The notes under the pieces are model-generated. The model saw nothing but the letters and a program-made list of their open reading frames with translations. It was not told the origin of the DNA and searched no databases. A DNA stretch of 64,000 nt from Lucifuga dentata. Its lineage: Eukaryota > Chordata > Actinopteri > Ophidiiformes > Bythitidae. The stretch spans positions 1-64,000 of the forward strand of contig VXCM01000788.1 of NCBI GenBank assembly GCA_014773175.1, written 5' to 3'. The translations under genes were made by a program, and so were the position numbers. Positions 62,200 through 64,000 of the stretch are shown here, piece after piece (within the stretch, counting starts at the first letter, position 1; every line of letters begins with the position of its first letter).

Positions 62200-63451
62200 G
62201 CTCTTTTGTTCAACCCTTTAACAAGGTTGCAGCACTGTAGTGACCCTTTGCCAATTAAGTTGCAAACTCAGTTACAGTAAAGAGAAAACACGGGTGACAG
62301 TGTGCTGACAGTAAACGGGTGGATGGTGGGAAGACTTTGAGCTAAATAAGGAGTGCATTGTTTCTCCAAAGGGGCTATGGAAGCTAAGGTCAGGAAGTCA
62401 GGCGCTATTGTTCACTCGGCTTGGCTGTAGTTGTCTGTGTGCAGAGGACTCACAAGGCAGAGGATCAGCTATCACACACTCATTTAAAGGGACACTCCAC
62501 ACAAAATCTGAGTTTTGACTTCAACATCCATCTCCTGGCTTGGAAGGTGTCTGAAATTCATCCACAGCAGCTTTGGTCAGTTTGAATTCACTCAGTTTCA
62601 AAACAAAATATTAATCCGCAGAAACTTATCTAACTACTCCTGCAGCATAATGCACTTCTCTGTGGTTCGTTTCAGTGGGAATGTTTAGAAATTTGAGTTT
62701 GATTTTTGGGGTCACAGGTCAAGTCAAGTGCATAGCCAATATCAATACTGCTTTTTGCACCACAGGAATTTTTACAGAAACTCAGGAACTTTCTTTTATT
62801 TTGCACCAGGGAACCATGATCCATTTTGGCTGTATATACAGAACTATAGAACTATAGTTGCTGAACCTTTTTTTTAATTTTTTTTTTTAGCTCTAATAGT
62901 TCAGGAACTGCTTGGTGAAGCTCACAAGAACAAAAATCACTAAACGGTTGAAAGTCTTTCCAGTCTGGTATTTGCAGCTTGATCCAATCCTTGAGCTCTG
63001 CAGCTTTTACAAGAAATCAAAAAGCCTGAAGTGCCATTCCCACCAAAACCTTCAACCTTTCAGCTCTTCTGCTGAATCGCAGCCACACAGGCTGATTGGG
63101 ATTACTGCTGATAAAACTCTTATCTGTCTTCTGTTTGGTGTCTGTTGCTTTTGGACAGAGCCTCTGTTGAGGAGGACGAGCAAGATAGAGGAAAGAGTGG
63201 AATGTGGACATATAGACTCCCACTGATGAGCAGCGGCTGTCATATGCTCAAAGCTGATGACATTTAGGAAAAGAATGTTGCAGAGTTTGGGGGTTTCTTT
63301 TTTTTCATTTTGGCTGCATGTTTTTATGAGTTCATCACATCCGTTATCCTGGAGGTCTCAGTCACTGTGCATCATCATTTTTCCATTTTCAAGTGAGGAA
63401 AGAAATGAGCGTGAAATGACATGTTAGCCTTTAGCTAGTGGAGGTGGACAA

Positions 63452-63790
63452 TAAGGGGGACATACCCATATTTCCGTGGTTTTATTTTCATTAGGGGGTG
63501 TATTTTGAAACATCTGAAACACACTGATCTACTCTCCTTGTTCCAGCGTCTTTATGCATACTGAATGAAAAAATGTCATTTTAAATACCATTTCATCCCA
63601 AACAGTCCTCTCTGTTCTGATTGGCCAGTTGCATCAGGCCTGAGCTGGCAAACCTGAGGCCTGTTAAACACTGAAATTGGCCAAACATTTGCTCACCAGC
63701 CTCGTATTTGGTCGGTGTGTTCTAACCAGGTGTGTGAGCAGGCAAATTCGTCAACATGTTATGGAAGTAAAGGACCAATCGAAAACAAAA
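63452..63790 (-). mobile_element. TTAA element, family 2, inverted partial copy
   Basis: Read on the minus strand it shows the family 2 order: AACATGTTGACG, ACCTGGTTAGAACACACCG, CCAATCAGAACAGAG and AATACACCCCCTAATG. Outer boundaries are uncertain. Confidence 0.5.
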
Positions 63791-64000
63791 CTTTCATGGA
63801 AGAACGGGACCTAAGGGTTTGCCTTGCTGGATGTGTCTGTATAGGAATCATTTGTGGAGAATATGTAGAGAATCTCTCTTCACTTTAACTTTACTTCACT
63901 TTAGAAAGTCAGAGTTCTGACATTTGGAATGTAAAATGTTTAACTTTCAGTATCTTCAAATTTGACTCAATTGGCATTCATTTTTAGATACTATGAGATT

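Overview
The window is vertebrate nuclear DNA from a ray-finned (teleost) fish. Genes are split into many short exons with GT-AG introns. There are long CA/TG, GATA and TTCC microsatellites, a Tc1-like 'TGGCCAAAAGTATT' transposon end, and TTAA-flanked MITEs. The encoded proteins are clear orthologues of human 10q22.3 genes. The paralogue suffix (a or b) cannot be decided from this sequence alone.

Layout. (1) 1-7,592 is part of intron 1 of kcnma1 (BK channel alpha), minus strand; its first coding exon is at 7,593-7,892 with a CpG-rich 5' region up to about 8.47 kb. (2) 10,324-39,881 is the complete coding part of dlg5 (Discs large 5, a MAGUK scaffold), minus strand. I traced 33 coding exons with consistent splice phases, giving about 1,991 aa after removing one assembly duplication. 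(3) 39,882-46,352 is intergenic and holds the dlg5 promoter, a 445-bp Tc1-like MITE and the anxa11 3' flank. (4) 46,353-50,502 is the complete coding part of anxa11 (annexin A11), minus strand, 14 coding exons, about 492 aa. (5) 54,397-57,539 holds the first two coding exons of zcchc24, plus strand, divergent from anxa11; its remaining exons lie beyond the right edge.

The genes do not form a pathway or operon. Their order (kcnma1-dlg5 then anxa11/zcchc24) is a shortened version of the mammalian neighbourhood. Between the genes are MITEs in several families, microsatellites and many assembly scars: single Ns, either flanked by 62-67 bp direct duplications or sitting inside homopolymer runs, plus one 67-N gap. 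Two of these scars fall in dlg5 coding exons.

I found no CRISPR array, tRNA, rRNA, autonomous transposon gene or undescribed multi-gene system. The most useful observations are a 42-bp TG repeat directly at a 3' splice site of anxa11, a 13-unit heptapeptide expansion in the annexin N-terminus, an upstream ORF whose stop overlaps the kcnma1 start codon, two TTAA elements sharing one TTAA, perfect hairpins with 3-nt loops, and the k-mer-sized assembly duplications.
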